Of a stretch of DNA of 14,109 nt, positions 13,214 through 14,109 are shown in pieces (the stretch's first letter is position 1; each line of letters starts with the position of its first letter). The position numbers and the translations under genes are program-made. The notes beneath the pieces were generated by a model. It ran no database searches, had not been told where the DNA came from, and worked only from the letters and a program-made list of their open reading frames with translations. This stretch comes from MED-G116 sp038107835 (GTDB taxonomy: Bacteria; Pseudomonadota; Alphaproteobacteria; Puniceispirillales; Puniceispirillaceae), in NCBI GenBank assembly GCA_038107835.1, contig JAYNHH010000041.1, positions 1 to 14,109 on the forward strand, in the 5' to 3' direction.

Positions 13214-14109
13214 ATGAAAAGCCGTACACGTTTCATTGACATCGCCAAACAGGCGGGTGTTGGCATAGCCACTGTTGACCGCGTTCTAAATGAGCGGGGG
13301 GGCGTAAGTGAGAGAACGACAAAGATCGTCCTTGACGCGGCGCGTGAACTGCAGATCAATCGCCTTCTTCCCCAGAGCAACCGCCGCCGACTCTATGTTG
13401 AGGCAATTTTCTGCCGCAACCAATCAACGCATTACAGTCGGCTGAATGATGCGCTGCAGACCGTAAGCGACATTGTTGATTTTCCAATTTCGGTCTATCG
13501 CACACATTTTGATGTCACCGAGACGGAAAAGCTGGTTGAGCATATCGATTCCACCTGTGAGGCGCGCGACGGATTCATTCTGTTCGCCTACAACACGCCC
13601 TATCTTGCCCAGAACATCAGGCGCCTCGCCAAAAAGACGACAATCGTGACGATCAGCACAGACATTCCAGAGAGTCACCGGCATTGCTATGTTGGCATCG
13701 ACAACCATGGTGCCGGACTGGCGGCAGCAAAAATCAGCGCCGCAATCTGTCGCAAAGGCGGCAAGGTTCTCGTACTCGAACCCTCAGAAGAAGCCGAGGC
13801 GCAATCCAGCCGGTTTCTGGCATTCACCCAATATTTTAAGGCAATGGGAAAATCCGCGGACCTGATTTTTTTCAGAGACACCGATTACATACAAGACCCG
13901 TTGAAGGCATTTTTGGGCAAATTGCGCGCTCATCACGACATCCGCGTCCTTTATGGCCCCTTCAACAATGATTTCGTCGAGCAGATCATAAGTCTTGGCA
14001 GGACCGAGGCTGCAATTGGCGACGTTGCGAAAATTGTGCATGACCTCAGCCCCCATTCTGCCCAGAATTTGCAGGATGGGTTGATCGACATTGTTGTCGA
14101 CTCAAACCC
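13214..14109 (+). CDS. LacI-family transcriptional regulator with periplasmic-binding-like domain, 3' end cut by window
   Basis: The frame stays open from the ATG at 13214 to the right edge, giving 298 complete codons. The N-terminus MKSRTRFIDIAKQAGVGIAT carries the LacI helix-turn-helix (about residues 7-26), continuing VDRVLNERGGVSERT. The usual hinge YRPNxxAR is replaced by INRLLPQSNRRRL (48-60), so operator recognition may differ from the other LacI-type protein here. From about residue 60 the protein looks like a sugar-binding (Peripla_BP_4-like) effector domain, including YVGIDNHGAGLAAA and VLVLEPSEE. The family is usually about 340-350 residues, so some 45 residues are missing. No convincing Shine-Dalgarno precedes the ATG. 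It follows the amidohydrolase on the same strand after an 83-base gap that holds an inverted repeat. It could regulate this locus or genes beyond the right edge. Confidence 0.92.
   Translation, partial: MKSRTRFIDIAKQAGVGIATVDRVLNERGGVSERTTKIVLDAARELQINRLLPQSNRRRLYVEAIFCRNQSTHYSRLNDALQTVSDIVDFPISVYRTHFDVTETEKLVEHIDSTCEARDGFILFAYNTPYLAQNIRRLAKKTTIVTISTDIPESHRHCYVGIDNHGAGLAAAKISAAICRKGGKVLVLEPSEEAEAQSSRFLAFTQYFKAMGKSADLIFFRDTDYIQDPLKAFLGKLRAHHDIRVLYGPFNNDFVEQIISLGRTEAAIGDVAKIVHDLSPHSAQNLQDGLIDIVVDSN

Noticed and set aside
1..14109. CRISPR array, insertion sequence, tRNA or riboswitch
   Set aside because: No regularly spaced repeats, no transposase or terminal inverted repeats, no tRNA-like cloverleaf, and non-coding gaps that are all shorter than about 140 bases.

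Overview
The window looks like a catabolic locus from an alphaproteobacterium, plausibly a marine one (Rhodobacterales- or SAR116-like). I infer this from the roughly 50% G+C composition by eye, the CUT1 sugar-type ABC transporter, and a histidinol-dehydrogenase-family enzyme of the sulfopropanediol dehydrogenase (HpsN) type. Taxonomy is inference only. There is no rRNA, tRNA, insertion sequence, phage gene or CRISPR array. Coding density is very high and both ends of the window cut through genes.

Layout: a tightly packed minus-strand series of eleven genes runs from about 11125 down past the left edge. In transcription order these are: ABC ATPase, solute-binding protein, two permeases, a one-domain NTF2/SnoaL-like protein, an HpsN-like histidinol dehydrogenase family enzyme, a two-domain NTF2/SnoaL-like protein, a short-chain dehydrogenase, a LacI-family regulator, a second two-domain NTF2/SnoaL-like protein, and a MetE-C-terminal-like zinc methyltransferase (cut by the left edge). 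Many junctions are ATGA overlaps or one-base gaps, so most of the series is probably one operon. A divergent intergenic region (11126-11262) with a CG-centred palindrome separates it from a plus-strand pair: another two-domain NTF2/SnoaL-like protein and an amidohydrolase of the lactonase type (COG3618-like). A second LacI-family regulator follows on the plus strand and is cut by the right edge.

How the parts may work together (inference): the ABC transporter imports a small polar, sugar- or polyol-like compound. The HpsN-like enzyme would oxidise a primary alcohol to a carboxylate, the SDR would oxidise or reduce a secondary alcohol or ketone, and the amidohydrolase would open a lactone or cleave a related bond. 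The MetE-like protein would move a methyl (or other alkyl) group. The unusual part is seven NTF2-like domains in four proteins, whose fold supports isomerase, hydratase/dehydratase or cyclase chemistry. I do not recognise this combination as a characterised pathway. The substrate is unknown. Genes that would complete sulfonate degradation (for example suyAB, slcD, xsc) are not visible, so a DHPS pathway is only one possibility.
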